A DNA stretch of 64,000 nucleotides from an uncultured Lachnospiraceae bacterium (GTDB lineage Bacteria > Bacillota > Clostridia > Lachnospirales > Lachnospiraceae): assembly GCA_934352055.1 (NCBI GenBank), contig CAKRJY010000004.1:1-64000 (forward strand), given 5' to 3'. Made by a program: the position numbers and the translations under genes. The stretch's first letter is position 1, and each line of letters starts with the position of its first letter. Below are positions 24,296 through 33,818 of this stretch, one piece after another. The notes under the pieces were generated by a model. The model saw only the letters and a program-made list of their open reading frames with translations, searched no databases and had not been told where the DNA came from.

Positions 24296-25141
24296 TTATG
24301 CTTCGTTTTTACGGATTTTTCCATCCACAATCTGAATTCGTCTTTCCTTATACAATCGTCCTACCGCACGCTTGAAAGCCGCCTTACTAAGCCCAGTCTC
24401 ACGGAAAATGATTTCCGGTGTCGCTTTTTCTGTAAATGGCAGTACGCCCGCATATGATTCAATCAAATCCATGATTTTTTCTGCATCATCATCCATCTGC
24501 ATATATGCTTTCTTACGCATAGAAACATCGAGCTTACCATCTTCTTTGATGCCTGTCACTTCCACCGTGATGACATCTCCCAATTGTAAATGTGATGTAT
24601 CCTCGTGTTTTGGAAGCATTGCTGAATATTTATCCTCAATGGCAATGAAGGTACCAAAGTCATGACCAAATTCATAAACTCTTCCCTCAACCTCATCTCC
24701 GATATGATATGGCGGGTTTGTGGAAAGCAAATCATAAATACCTTTTGTACTAGCGCAAAGACGATTACTCTTATCAATATACAAACGTACCAGGATCTCG
24801 TCTCCTTCGTGCACCTTTCTCGTCTGCTCTTTATACGGAAGGAACAAATCTTTTTCCAATCCCCAATCCAAAAAGGCTCCTATTTTTCCTACTTCTTTGA
24901 CAGACAGTACCGCAATCTGTCCTAATGTAATCCGTGGTGTCGTCGTTGTAGCAATCATACGATCCTTAGAATCCCGATACAAAAACACCTCAATCTCATC
25001 ACCTATGCGTGTCTGCTCCGGTACTTGCTTCTTTGGAAGTAAAACGCGTTCTTCCGCTTTTGGCTGATCTATATCCGATAAATATACACCAAAATCTACT
25101 TTCTTTATAACCCGTAAGGTCTGCATACATCCTAATTTCAT
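24296..25141 (-). CDS. CvfB/YitL-type S1 RNA-binding protein
   Basis: A 281-residue protein with several S1-like beta-barrels in tandem (about 1-60, 65-130 and 135-210; the third has VEGRVYEFGHDFGTFIAIED). A C-terminal winged helix follows (about 225-281, with PEIIFRETGLSKAAFKRAVGRLYKERRI). This order is that of CvfB/YitL proteins, which bind RNA and affect virulence-factor expression in Staphylococcus. Its targets here are unknown. The thioesterase gene lies 18 bases upstream on the same strand, so the two probably share a transcript. Confidence 0.88.
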   Translation of the reverse strand: MKLGCMQTLRVIKKVDFGVYLSDIDQPKAEERVLLPKKQVPEQTRIGDEIEVFLYRDSKDRMIATTTTPRITLGQIAVLSVKEVGKIGAFLDWGLEKDLFLPYKEQTRKVHEGDEILVRLYIDKSNRLCASTKGIYDLLSTNPPYHIGDEVEGRVYEFGHDFGTFIAIEDKYSAMLPKHEDTSHLQLGDVITVEVTGIKEDGKLDVSMRKKAYMQMDDDAEKIMDLIESYAGVLPFTEKATPEIIFRETGLSKAAFKRAVGRLYKERRIQIVDGKIRKNEA

Positions 25142-25159
25142 ATCATATCCTTTCTCTAT

Positions 25160-25873
25160 CTAGTTGTTGATAGTAAATTCAACAACAGCATATATCTCTT
25201 GTTCATCATTTTCCAACGTTATCAGCTTCCCGTTTTCGTTTTGCACACAGCGGCAAATCACATGATCCTCCAACACCGCTGACTTACGAAACTCCACATA
25301 AATTTCAGACAAAGTATCGCCTTCCGGCAAACATGCCCGCGCTGCTTCCACATAATGTGCGTTATTCATGTGGCGATTCGTATCCAGATGCAATCTGGAT
25401 ACCACAAAGTCATACGACACCGCACGTTCGTCCGGCAAGGTACGTTTTCGTAAATTCCATGTTCCTTGCAGTTGTGGATCTATCGTATAGGCTTCCAGCA
25501 TCTCTTTTGGCAGACGAACAGGTGCTAGCTTGTCCAAATCCATCAAAATCCAAAGCGAATCTGCTTCTATATAGATATTACCTTTCTCATCCTCAATCGT
25601 AAAATTACGATATCCTAGCATTCCCCGGAAACGATACGGCCAGGTCTTAACAATAATAGCTTCTCCTACCATCGGCAATTCTTTACAAATCTTTATCTGA
25701 TAGGAAGTAACAAACCATCCAATATGATGCTTTGCTAAATATGACAATCCTACCCCTAAATCTTCTGCCTGCATTGTGCAGCAGTCCTGTAAGTAATTCA
25801 TAATGCCACTCACAGACAGTCTGCCTTTTTGATCTGCTTCGCTGTATCTCACGCGACTATGTAGTTCATACAT
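25160..25873 (-). CDS. Acyl-ACP thioesterase
   Basis: A 237-residue double hot-dog thioesterase that would release fatty acids from acyl carrier protein in the cytosol. ATG 25873 is chosen (AGAGGT site 7 bases upstream). The N-terminal SRVRYSEADQKGRLSVSGIM (about 5-24) opens the first hot-dog, and SRLHLDTNRHMNNAHYVEAA (about 157-176) is the catalytic region of the second, with the Asn and His of the FatA-type active site. The family in gut Clostridia resembles plant FatA/FatB. The chain length preferred cannot be read from the sequence. Confidence 0.88.
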   Translation of the reverse strand: MYELHSRVRYSEADQKGRLSVSGIMNYLQDCCTMQAEDLGVGLSYLAKHHIGWFVTSYQIKICKELPMVGEAIIVKTWPYRFRGMLGYRNFTIEDEKGNIYIEADSLWILMDLDKLAPVRLPKEMLEAYTIDPQLQGTWNLRKRTLPDERAVSYDFVVSRLHLDTNRHMNNAHYVEAARACLPEGDTLSEIYVEFRKSAVLEDHVICRCVQNENGKLITLENDEQEIYAVVEFTINN

Positions 25874-25920
25874 TTGATATACCTCTGATTTCTTGTATTT
25901 CCCCATTATACTCTATCCGA

Positions 25921-25952
25921 AAAAAAAAGGAAACCTAAAGAAAGGTTCCCTT
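25921..25952 (-). terminator. Terminator of the class A PBP gene
   Basis: Minus strand: GGGAACC, loop with TTTCTTTA, GGTTTCC followed by TTTTTTTTTC. It lies just after the PBP stop at 25963, before the thioesterase gene. Confidence 0.88.
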
Positions 25953-25962
25953 TTCCTTCTAT

Positions 25963-28689
25963 TTATGGTGTCTGGGTACTTGGCGTATTCGTACCGGTTC
26001 CACTCGTGTTTCCCGATGTTCCTCCGGATGTGCCGCCTGACGAACCACCTGACGAGCCGCCTGTGCTGCCGCCTGTACTACTTTCTCCGCCACCGTTTTC
26101 CGTCTGTGGTTTGTTTTCGGTAATGGTACCTTCCACGCTTGGCTTTACTGTTCCTTCGGTAGCGCCACTCTCTGATGAACTGCTGCTGGAAGTATGCACG
26201 CTACATACCGTATTCAAAGCTTCTTCTGTAATCAGATATGGTCCATCCTCTGTCTCAGCTGTTCCTCCGATAATATAAACCGTTGGTACACGATTTTCCA
26301 CCGGACAATATTCTCCTGCAATTTGTCCGGATGCAGAACAGATATCCACTTTCACATGATGATCACAGGTTTCTGTTGGCACAGAATCTTTATCAAAGTA
26401 TTCCGTGTAAACCATGGAGCCTCTTGGATCGGCATCACAAACACCTTCTATCGCCAGTTTTCCGGATTTTTTACATACCGTTGCTGTTACAATGCCCGAT
26501 GGCTGTGTAAACTCTTTTCGTGGCAGATTTTCATGGATACGCTGCATTACAGAATGCCATATCAATTTTGAATATGCTGTATATGTCTGCTCCGTATTGT
26601 CATCATAGCCGCCCCAGACTGCTGCTGTGTAATATGGTGTATAGCCGGCAAATACCGTATCACGGTTCTTTGTTGTTGTACCTGTCTTACCTGCTGTCGG
26701 CATATTGGAAAGCCCTGCTCCTGATCCGGTACCGGATGTGATGACATCCTGCATAGCATTGGTCAGTAACCATGCTGTTGTCTCTTTTAATACTTCTTTG
26801 GATGTATTTTGTGTATTATCCAAAAGAACATTACCATTGTGATCAAGCACCTGTGTATACAATACTGGCTTGTTATAATCTCCGCCATTGGCAATGGTCG
26901 CATAAGAAGCTGTCAATTCCAGATCGGTAACACCATGGGTCAGACCACCAAGACAAAGTGTCTGGTTATTATCGCCCGGCTCAAGTGTAGATATGCCAAG
27001 TGCTTCGGCATATTCAAATCCCAAGCCCGTTCCGATTTGTGTCAGATTCTTAACCGTGACAACATTCATAGAACTAATAATCGCATCACGAATCGTTGTG
27101 AAACCGCGATATTTATTATCGTAGTTATGCAGCGGTGTTCCGTTTGCATAACTTGTCGGTGAATCATCCTGTACAGTGGCAAGTGTTAGTCCACCGGCAT
27201 CGAGTGCCGCTGCATAACAGCCAATAATCTTAAAGCAGGATCCCGGCTGACGTGTAATATTGGTTGCACGGTTCAGTGTCTTGCTTGCCGTTTTGTCACC
27301 ACGTCCACCAACCAATGCCACAACATGTCCTGTCGCCTGGTCAATGACAGAAATCGCTGCCTGCGGCTGTAATGTATACGTGATTTTCTCACCACCCTCT
27401 GCGATGGTGTCGCCCTCTTCCATAATCTCAGACTTATACTTTTCGATTGCTTCCTTACATTCTTCTTCGGATGAGAAATTGATATCATAGTTTGGATTCT
27501 GTGCCTGGTAATAGGTCAGCATCGTCTGTTCACTATAATTCTGATAACTTCCATCTTTTTTCGTCACTGTCAAGCGGTAAGAGAATGAATGTAACACATG
27601 ATCTGAATAATTGGCATTGTTATTAACTTCTTCTTCACAGATTGTCTGAATTGCAGAGTCCTGTGTAGAATTGATCGTCAATCCGCCACTATACAGCATC
27701 TGATATGCCTGTGCCTCTGTATAACCTTTTTGGTCTACCAGATCCTTTGCCACTTCATCCGTGAGCGCATCGACAAAATAAGATGTACTTGCACTCGATT
27801 CTGTCTGCGCATTGACAATCTGGATACGATCATACAGATTATCTTCTAACGCTTCATCGTACTCCGCCTGCTTGATATAACCAAGCTCTAACATCTTTTT
27901 TAGAACCTTTTTACGTCTTGTAGCATTGTCCTTTGGATTGGTAATCGGGTTGTACTTAGATGGGTTCTGTGTGATTGCCGCAATTGCTGCATCCTCCGAA
28001 AGGGTAAGCTCTGAAACGGATTTGTTGAAATAGCGTTCCGATGCCGCCTCAACGCCCAATGTATTCTGTCCTAAGTTGATGGTATTCAGATAATTCTCTA
28101 AAATAGTATCTTTATCTTCTACCTTTTCTAACTGTACCGCCAGATACTGTTCCTGCACTTTTCGGTTGATACTGTCCTTCAATGTATGTTCTGATGTCCA
28201 TGTCGTAAAATAATTGTTCTTTAACAACTGCTGCGTGATGGTACTAGCGCCCTGCATCTTCTCGCCACCACTGATGATTCCTGTAAATCCGGCACGAATA
28301 ATACCACGCAAATCGATACCATTGTGCTTATAAAATCGCTCATCTTCGATTGCTACGAAGGCTTTTTGCAAATCCTCCGGGATCTCGTCAATGGTCACAT
28401 ACGTACGGTTGGATCCAGATGCTGCCAGCGTCTCAATCTCATTCCCTGCGGAATCGTATACTGTTGTTGAAAAGCCATTCGGTGAGATGTTGACTTCTGA
28501 AATATCCGGGCATTGCTTAATCAGCTTGACTGCATATAAGCCGCCACCGACCACACCAACAGCAATCAGACAAAGAATACATACCAGTACTGTCTTGATA
28601 AATGTAATACCAAACCTCTTTTTATTTTTGGCACGTTTTCCCGAAAGCTTCTCGCTTTGCTTCTGTGCACTTTTTTTACCGTAATTCAT
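25963..28689 (-). CDS. Class A penicillin-binding protein (PBP1a-like)
   Basis: Bifunctional peptidoglycan synthase of 908 residues. A basic cytoplasmic end leads to one membrane segment at about 31-57. The GT51 glycosyltransferase domain has FVAIEDERFYKHNGID (catalytic Glu 115/117) and QGASTITQQLLKN (about 146-158). The transpeptidase domain has SxxK as GSCFK (Ser484, Lys487), SxN as SSMNVV, and KTG in AGKTGTTTKN. Between 285 and 440 is an inserted linker region. The last 75 residues are a low-complexity tail of Ser, Gly, Thr with repeats of GGSSGG/GGTSGG, encoded by an impure short tandem repeat at about 25975-26095. Such tails are common but of unknown function. Confidence 0.94.
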   Translation of the reverse strand: MNYGKKSAQKQSEKLSGKRAKNKKRFGITFIKTVLVCILCLIAVGVVGGGLYAVKLIKQCPDISEVNISPNGFSTTVYDSAGNEIETLAASGSNRTYVTIDEIPEDLQKAFVAIEDERFYKHNGIDLRGIIRAGFTGIISGGEKMQGASTITQQLLKNNYFTTWTSEHTLKDSINRKVQEQYLAVQLEKVEDKDTILENYLNTINLGQNTLGVEAASERYFNKSVSELTLSEDAAIAAITQNPSKYNPITNPKDNATRRKKVLKKMLELGYIKQAEYDEALEDNLYDRIQIVNAQTESSASTSYFVDALTDEVAKDLVDQKGYTEAQAYQMLYSGGLTINSTQDSAIQTICEEEVNNNANYSDHVLHSFSYRLTVTKKDGSYQNYSEQTMLTYYQAQNPNYDINFSSEEECKEAIEKYKSEIMEEGDTIAEGGEKITYTLQPQAAISVIDQATGHVVALVGGRGDKTASKTLNRATNITRQPGSCFKIIGCYAAALDAGGLTLATVQDDSPTSYANGTPLHNYDNKYRGFTTIRDAIISSMNVVTVKNLTQIGTGLGFEYAEALGISTLEPGDNNQTLCLGGLTHGVTDLELTASYATIANGGDYNKPVLYTQVLDHNGNVLLDNTQNTSKEVLKETTAWLLTNAMQDVITSGTGSGAGLSNMPTAGKTGTTTKNRDTVFAGYTPYYTAAVWGGYDDNTEQTYTAYSKLIWHSVMQRIHENLPRKEFTQPSGIVTATVCKKSGKLAIEGVCDADPRGSMVYTEYFDKDSVPTETCDHHVKVDICSASGQIAGEYCPVENRVPTVYIIGGTAETEDGPYLITEEALNTVCSVHTSSSSSSESGATEGTVKPSVEGTITENKPQTENGGGESSTGGSTGGSSGGSSGGTSGGTSGNTSGTGTNTPSTQTP

Positions 28690-28822
28690 ATCGTTCTCCT
28701 TTACTTACCACGTTCGTCATAGAAAAACATTCCCGTGGGTATTGGTCAGAATTTAAACAAATCTACTTTATTATACCAAATACTTCATATATAATAAAGG
28801 AAAATGTGTGGGAGAGACGGAC

Positions 28823-29485
28823 ATGGCAGAATTAAAGCAGATATTATACGAAGGCGGCAGCGGTGAAATCGTCGAAAAGAAATCACGTTTTATCGCCAGC
28901 GTTGCCCCTGTAACAACCGAACAGGAAGCACTTGACTTCATTGCAGCAAAGAAAAAAGAATATTGGGATGCAAGGCACAACTGTTATGCATATATCATTG
29001 GCAGTAATCAGGAAATTATGCGTTGTTCCGATGATGGTGAACCGGCGCAGACGGCAGGCCGTCCTATGTTAGACGTTTTGCTCTCAACTTCTGTCTATAA
29101 TATTGTTGTCGTCGTAACACGATATTTTGGCGGTGTCTTACTCGGCACCGGTGGACTGGTTCGCGCATATCAGGGCGCTGTAAAGGAAGGATTATCCCAT
29201 TGTGTTCTGTTAGAGCAGTGCCATGGCAGGCTGCTTTCCATCACAACGGACTACAATGGCTATGGTAAAATTGATTATTTATTGCGAGAGCAGCAGATTC
29301 CTATCCAAAAGACAGATTTTGGTGCTGAAGTCCGGCTTGATGTTATCATCAACGATGCTTTTCTTGACTCCATTCCGACAGAAATCGCCAATGTCACCAA
29401 CGGAACAGCGCTTCTAAATTGGGGAGATTTTGTCAAATATGGAAACAATTCGGAAAAAATAATAATTTTTGAAAAAAACACTTGA
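28823..29485 (+). CDS. YigZ/IMPACT family protein
   Basis: A 220-residue protein from ATG 28823 (GGGAGAG upstream). The IMPACT N-terminal domain (about 15-125) is clear from DDGEPAQTAGRPML (about 73-86) and VTRYFGGVLLGTGGLVRAY (about 98-116). A C-terminal DUF1949-like ferredoxin-fold domain follows (about 138-200). Members are thought to bind ribosomes or act in translation under stress, but the bacterial role is not settled. It diverges from the PBP gene. The stop lies inside the promoter of tRNA-Gln. Confidence 0.88.
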   Translation: MAELKQILYEGGSGEIVEKKSRFIASVAPVTTEQEALDFIAAKKKEYWDARHNCYAYIIGSNQEIMRCSDDGEPAQTAGRPMLDVLLSTSVYNIVVVVTRYFGGVLLGTGGLVRAYQGAVKEGLSHCVLLEQCHGRLLSITTDYNGYGKIDYLLREQQIPIQKTDFGAEVRLDVIINDAFLDSIPTEIANVTNGTALLNWGDFVKYGNNSEKIIIFEKNT

Positions 29486-29510
29486 TTTTTTTTCTGACCT
29501 TCTATATAAT
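29482..29510 (+). promoter_or_regulatory. Promoter of tRNA-Gln
   Basis: TTGATT (29482-29487), 17-base spacer, TATAAT (29505-29510). It overlaps the yigZ stop codon and starts about 45 bases upstream of the tRNA. Confidence 0.75.
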
Positions 29511-29554
29511 ATCCATTGTTGAGTCGCTGATACAGACGCAACGCAATTGGATAA

Positions 29555-29626
29555 TGGCCCATCGCCAAATGGTAAGGCAACGGACTCTGACTCCGTCATT
29601 TCAAGGTTCGAATCCTTGTGGGCCAG
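29555..29626 (+). tRNA. tRNA-Gln (anticodon CUG)
   Basis: A 72-nt tRNA: acceptor TGGCCCA/TGGGCCA with discriminator G. The anticodon stem ACGGA/TCCGT holds the loop CTCTGAC, giving CTG, which reads CAG codons (Gln). The T arm is AAGGTTCGAATCCTT. CCA is not encoded. It is followed at once by a perfect terminator and converges with the glutamine synthetase gene. Confidence 0.96.
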
Positions 29627-29629
29627 CTA

Positions 29630-29659
29630 AAGAACTTCGATTACGAAGTTCTTTTTTTA
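29630..29659 (+). terminator. Terminator of tRNA-Gln
   Basis: AAGAACTTCG, loop ATTA, CGAAGTTCTT, then TTTTT. Perfect 10-bp stem 3 bases after the tRNA. Confidence 0.92.
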
Positions 29660-29667
29660 TACCCATA

Positions 29668-29716
29668 ACAAAAACCGGCAGCAGCGAAACAATTTCCACT
29701 ACTACCGGTTTTCTTT
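29668..29716 (-). terminator. Terminator of glnN
   Basis: Minus strand: AAAACCGGTAGTAG, loop of 14, CTGCTGCCGGTTTTTG. G-U pairs tolerate the two differences. It lies 7 bases after the glnN stop. Confidence 0.8.
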
Positions 29717-29722
29717 TATTCC

Positions 29723-31843
29723 TTATACCTCAAAAATAAGATCACCATAAGAAGGCATTGGCCATGCTTCCTTATCTACTAACATTTCTAATCGGTCTAC
29801 CGGTGCACGCAACTCTTCCATTGCTTTGAACACTTCGTCATGATAGAACTTTGCTCTCGCTTCGTTTTCTGTCATGGTAAGACCTTCTGCCACTACATCC
29901 TGTAACTTTGCAAGTGCCACCTTCGTACTTGTAAGCAGATCAGATACTTCCACAAGCATTTCTGTCTGGACACTGACATCCGCATCGCAGGCACTCTTAA
30001 TCGTATTGATTGATGTTCCCAATTCCGTTGCATACTTAATGACTGCCGGAATAATCTGCTTTCTGGCAATATCAATCATAGTCTTTGCCTCGATATTAAT
30101 TTCCTTTGCGTAAAGTTCATACTCTACTTCTGCACGAGACTCAAGCTCTGCTTTCGTAAATACTCCAAAACGCTCAAATAACGCAATTGCTTTATCTGTT
30201 GTAAGCGCCGGAATTGCCTCTACCATAGACTTAATATTTGGCAAGCCTCGTTTTTCAGCTTCCTCTACCCAGTCATCAGAATAACCATTGCCGTTGAATA
30301 CAATACGCTGATGGTCTGTAACAAGCTGCTTGATCAAATCATGTACCGCCAAATCAAAATCATCTGCCTGTTCCAAAATATCACACACATCCGCAAATGC
30401 CTCTGCAACAATCGTATTTAGTACGATGTTTGGTTCACCGACAGAATCCTGTGAACCTACCATACGGAATTCGAACTTATTTCCAGTAAATGCAAATGGT
30501 GATGTACGGTTACGATCGGTTGCATCTTTCATGAAATCAGGCAATGTCTTTACACCGGTTTCTAATTTTGCACCAGCAATCGAATGCGTAGCTGCACCTG
30601 TATCAATCAACTGTGTCAATACATCCTGAAGCTGTTCTCCCAGATAAACGGAAATAATCGCAGGTGGTGCCTCATTTGCACCAAGTCTATGGTCATTACC
30701 GACATCCGCTGCTGATTCACGCAAAAGATCTGCATGCTCATCTACCGCACGTAATATACAAGCAAGCACAAGAAGGAACTGTATATTATCGTGTGGTGTT
30801 TTACCAGGCTCTAACAGATTAATGCCATCGTCTGTAACAAGTGACCAGTTGTTATGTTTACCAGATCCATTCACCCCTGCAAATGGTTTTTCATGAAGTA
30901 AGCACTGCAATCCCTGACGTCCGGCAACCTTTTTCAAGGTTTCCATAATCAGTTGGTTATGATCTACCGCAACATTAGCTTCTGCATAAATAGGAGCCAA
31001 TTCATGCTGTGCCGGTGCCACTTCATTGTGCTGTGTCTTAGAAGAAACGCCCAGTTTCCACAATTCAATATTAACATCGCGCATATAAGCTGCAATTCTC
31101 TCACGGATTGCACCAAAATAATGATCGTCCATTTCCTGTCCCTTTGGCGGCATCGCTCCAAATAACGTACGGCCGGTATACACAAGATCTTTACGCTGCA
31201 GATACTTTTCACGATCTACAATAAAGTATTCCTGTTCCGCACCAACCGAAGGCATCACATTCTTTGATGTCTGATTGCCAAACAAACGAAGTAAACGGAT
31301 AGACTGTGCCCCCACTGCTTCCATCGAACGAAGAAGTGGTGTTTTTTGATCCAGGGCCTCTCCTGTATAAGAACAAAAAGCCGTAGGAATACAAAGTGTT
31401 GCACCTGCTGCGTCTTGTCGTACAAATGCTGGTGATGTACAATCCCATGCCGTATATCCTCGCGCTTCAAAAGTAGCACGCAAACCACCGGATGGGAATG
31501 AAGAAGCATCCGGCTCACCCTTGATCAGCTCTTTTCCGGAAAAGCTCATCAATACCTTGCCATTTGGCATAGGTGCAGTAATAAAAGAATCATGTTTTTC
31601 AGCTGTTACACCTGTCAGTGGTTGGAACCAGTGTGTATAATGTGTTGCGCCTTTTTCAATGGCCCATTCTTTCATTTCATGTGCAACAACATCGGCTGTC
31701 TCTGGGTCAAGTTCTCTCCCTTGGCTGATGACTTCTTTCATTTTCTGATATGTTTTCTTTGGCAGACGCTCGCGCATCACAGTATCATTAAATACATTTT
31801 CTCCAAAAATATCAGCAACATTGAAATATTCCTGTTCTTTCAT
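29723..31843 (-). CDS. glnN: Type III glutamine synthetase
   Basis: ATP-dependent glutamine synthesis from glutamate and ammonia, the central nitrogen-assimilation step. At 706 residues it is the long GSIII form. WFQPLTGVTAEKHDSFITAP (about 61-80), FEARGYTAWDCTSPAFV (about 127-143) and GVNGSGKHNNWSL (about 324-336) are GSIII motifs. Short GSI-type motifs are absent. Its promoter is at 31888-31916, and no P-II or glnR site was recognised. A polar amino-acid ABC transporter at 43-45 kb may bring in the same compounds. Confidence 0.95.
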   Translation of the reverse strand: MKEQEYFNVADIFGENVFNDTVMRERLPKKTYQKMKEVISQGRELDPETADVVAHEMKEWAIEKGATHYTHWFQPLTGVTAEKHDSFITAPMPNGKVLMSFSGKELIKGEPDASSFPSGGLRATFEARGYTAWDCTSPAFVRQDAAGATLCIPTAFCSYTGEALDQKTPLLRSMEAVGAQSIRLLRLFGNQTSKNVMPSVGAEQEYFIVDREKYLQRKDLVYTGRTLFGAMPPKGQEMDDHYFGAIRERIAAYMRDVNIELWKLGVSSKTQHNEVAPAQHELAPIYAEANVAVDHNQLIMETLKKVAGRQGLQCLLHEKPFAGVNGSGKHNNWSLVTDDGINLLEPGKTPHDNIQFLLVLACILRAVDEHADLLRESAADVGNDHRLGANEAPPAIISVYLGEQLQDVLTQLIDTGAATHSIAGAKLETGVKTLPDFMKDATDRNRTSPFAFTGNKFEFRMVGSQDSVGEPNIVLNTIVAEAFADVCDILEQADDFDLAVHDLIKQLVTDHQRIVFNGNGYSDDWVEEAEKRGLPNIKSMVEAIPALTTDKAIALFERFGVFTKAELESRAEVEYELYAKEINIEAKTMIDIARKQIIPAVIKYATELGTSINTIKSACDADVSVQTEMLVEVSDLLTSTKVALAKLQDVVAEGLTMTENEARAKFYHDEVFKAMEELRAPVDRLEMLVDKEAWPMPSYGDLIFEV

Positions 31844-31887
31844 TTTTTAACTTTTTTCCTTCCTTGATTCTATACTTGTGGAACAAT

Positions 31888-31916
31888 ATTATCTTTTCAT
31901 AAGAAAATTCTGACAA
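31888..31916 (-). promoter_or_regulatory. Promoter of glnN
   Basis: Minus strand: TTGTCA (31916-31911), 17-base spacer, GATAAT (31893-31888), 45 bases upstream of the ATG. Confidence 0.7.
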
Positions 31917-31936
31917 ATCGTCCGATTTATATGTAA

Positions 31937-31978
31937 AAAGGTGCCCCGAATATGAAAACATATACGGAACACCTTTGT
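31937..31978 (-). terminator. Terminator of fba
   Basis: Minus strand: AAAGGTGTTCCGTATATG, loop TTTT, CATATTCGGGGCACCTTT then TTAC. A long stem with two mismatches, 13 bases after the fba stop. Confidence 0.85.
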
Positions 31979-31990
31979 ACCATCAATATA

Positions 31991-32854
31991 TTAAGCTCTA
32001 TTCACAGAACCAAACAGTTCCATCTTTTCTTTAACAGTTGCCTTGATTGCTTCTGTTCCAGGTAAGAGAAGCTTTCTAGGGTCAAATCCTTTGCCTTCTA
32101 AGTCTTTGCCAGCTTCGATGTATTCTCTTGTTGCTGCTGCAAAAGATAACTGACATTCTGTATTTACATTGATCTTAGCAACACCAAGGGAGATTGCTTT
32201 CTTGATCATGTCTTCCGGAATACCTGTACCACCATGAAGAACTAATGGCATATCACCTGTCTTCTGCTGTACAGCATCCAATGTCTCAAAGCTAAGTCCA
32301 GCCCAGTTTGCCGGATATTTACCATGAATGTTACCGATACCAGCTGCAAGCATATCAACGCCAAGATCTGCGATTGCCTTGCATTCGTCCGGATCTGCAC
32401 ATTCACCAGCACCAACAACGCCATCTTCCTCGCCACCGATAGAACCTACTTCAGCTTCAATTGACATTCCCTTACTATGTGCAAGAGCAACCAACTCTGT
32501 TGTCTTTGCAACGTTCTCATCGATTGGATAATGAGATCCATCAAACATGATTGATGAAAATCCTGCCTCAACACACTTCAAACATCCTTCATAACTACCA
32601 TGATCCAAATGCAATGCAACAGGAACAGTAATTCCTAATTCCTCCATCATTGCCTTTACCATTGCTGCGACTGTCTTATAACCTGTCATATACTTACCAG
32701 CACCTTCAGATACACCCAAAATAACTGGTGAGTTTAATTCCTGAGCAGTCAACAATATAGCCTTTGTCCATTCCAAGTTATTGATGTTGAACTGACCTAC
32801 TGCGTAATGTCCAGCTTTAGCCTTATCCAACATTTCTTTTGCAGATACCAACAT
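31991..32854 (-). CDS. fba: Class II fructose-1,6-bisphosphate aldolase
   Basis: Zinc-dependent aldolase of glycolysis and gluconeogenesis, 287 residues from ATG 32854 (GGAGG 7 bases upstream). A longer frame upstream runs through its promoter and is not used. The zinc and active-site segments HLDHGSYEGCLKCVEAGFSS (about 80-99), EAEVGSIGGEED (about 132-143), LVLHGGTGIP (about 205-214) and KINVNTECQL (about 227-236) are intact. The neighbouring tagatose-bisphosphate aldolase family is the only alternative. It is monocistronic, and its promoter overlaps the end of the lipid kinase gene. Confidence 0.94.
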   Translation of the reverse strand: MLVSAKEMLDKAKAGHYAVGQFNINNLEWTKAILLTAQELNSPVILGVSEGAGKYMTGYKTVAAMVKAMMEELGITVPVALHLDHGSYEGCLKCVEAGFSSIMFDGSHYPIDENVAKTTELVALAHSKGMSIEAEVGSIGGEEDGVVGAGECADPDECKAIADLGVDMLAAGIGNIHGKYPANWAGLSFETLDAVQQKTGDMPLVLHGGTGIPEDMIKKAISLGVAKINVNTECQLSFAAATREYIEAGKDLEGKGFDPRKLLLPGTEAIKATVKEKMELFGSVNRA

Positions 32855-32900
32855 AGCGGTTCCTCCATTCTTTTCTTTCTTTAATTTCACTTCATGCGTC

Positions 32901-32929
32901 ATTATAACGCAATTTTTGTTTCTATTCAA
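32901..32929 (-). promoter_or_regulatory. Promoter of fba
   Basis: Minus strand: TTGAAT (32929-32924), 17-base spacer, TATAAT (32906-32901). The -35 lies within the last codons of the lipid kinase gene. Confidence 0.82.
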
Positions 32930-33809
32930 CAATAATTTCCATTCCCTGTTTGCAGTCAAGAATATTGACCTGCGTATGTTCTCCACCAAATTCACCGTCT
33001 AACGTCCAAGCAACCGTCTCGCTGCTTGTCAGCTTCAGATAATTGGTCTGGAACGAATATACCTGGTTGGAATCCTTTGAAATTCCTGTCAGAAAACGGA
33101 TAATATCATTCAACTCGATTGGATTCTTTGGGGTTTTTACCAAAGTAACTTCAAAGACACCATCATTTAAGCCAATATTGCCCGGAATGATTCCCTTAAA
33201 TCCACCTACAGACATAGAATTGGTAACCATACCAAAGATGAACTCATCATAAAGTACATTACCATCATATTCTACCTGCATACGATACGATGGGATATCC
33301 CAGATCTGCTTTGCTCCTTCTAATATGTAAGCCGCATGGCCCAACATATTCTTAAGATCCTGACTCGTCTGATAAGATACTTCTGTAAAAATACCAAAGG
33401 CAGCTACATAGACAAAATAATCTTCATTAAATTTGCCTACATCGCAAGAAAACGGATTACCGTTTGCAGCAATACCAGCTGCATGAATCATATCATTATC
33501 AATGCCAAGGGAATTTCCAAAATCATTGGTACTTCCCGCTGGAATATAACCAATTGGTACAGATATACCGGAATTCATCACACCGGTAACCACTTCATCT
33601 AAAGTTCCATCTCCACCGCTACAAATGATTCGATCGTAATTTCCTGCTTCCATACGGGCTTTTTCGATCGCATCACCAGCACACTGTGTCGTATAGACTG
33701 TCACCTCATATCCAGCCTTGACCATCACATCAATAATGTCCGCGAGATTCTCTTTTATCTTGCCTTTGCCGGAACGCGGGTTAAATAAAAATAAGACTCG
33801 TTTATTCAT
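32922..33809 (-). CDS. Diacylglycerol kinase family lipid kinase
   Basis: A 295-residue member of the DagK/YegS family, which phosphorylates membrane diacylglycerol or related lipids. The nucleotide-binding NPRSGKGKIKENL (about 10-22), the SGGDGTLDEVVTGVM motif (about 64-78) and AGSTNDFGNSLG (about 91-102) are conserved, and the C-terminal beta-rich domain ends with VNILDCKQGMEII. The true lipid substrate is not known from the sequence. It is followed downstream by fba and preceded by the Crh-like gene, 9 bases away on the same strand. Confidence 0.9.
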   Translation of the reverse strand: MNKRVLFLFNPRSGKGKIKENLADIIDVMVKAGYEVTVYTTQCAGDAIEKARMEAGNYDRIICSGGDGTLDEVVTGVMNSGISVPIGYIPAGSTNDFGNSLGIDNDMIHAAGIAANGNPFSCDVGKFNEDYFVYVAAFGIFTEVSYQTSQDLKNMLGHAAYILEGAKQIWDIPSYRMQVEYDGNVLYDEFIFGMVTNSMSVGGFKGIIPGNIGLNDGVFEVTLVKTPKNPIELNDIIRFLTGISKDSNQVYSFQTNYLKLTSSETVAWTLDGEFGGEHTQVNILDCKQGMEIIVE

Positions 33810-33818
33810 TCTAACATC

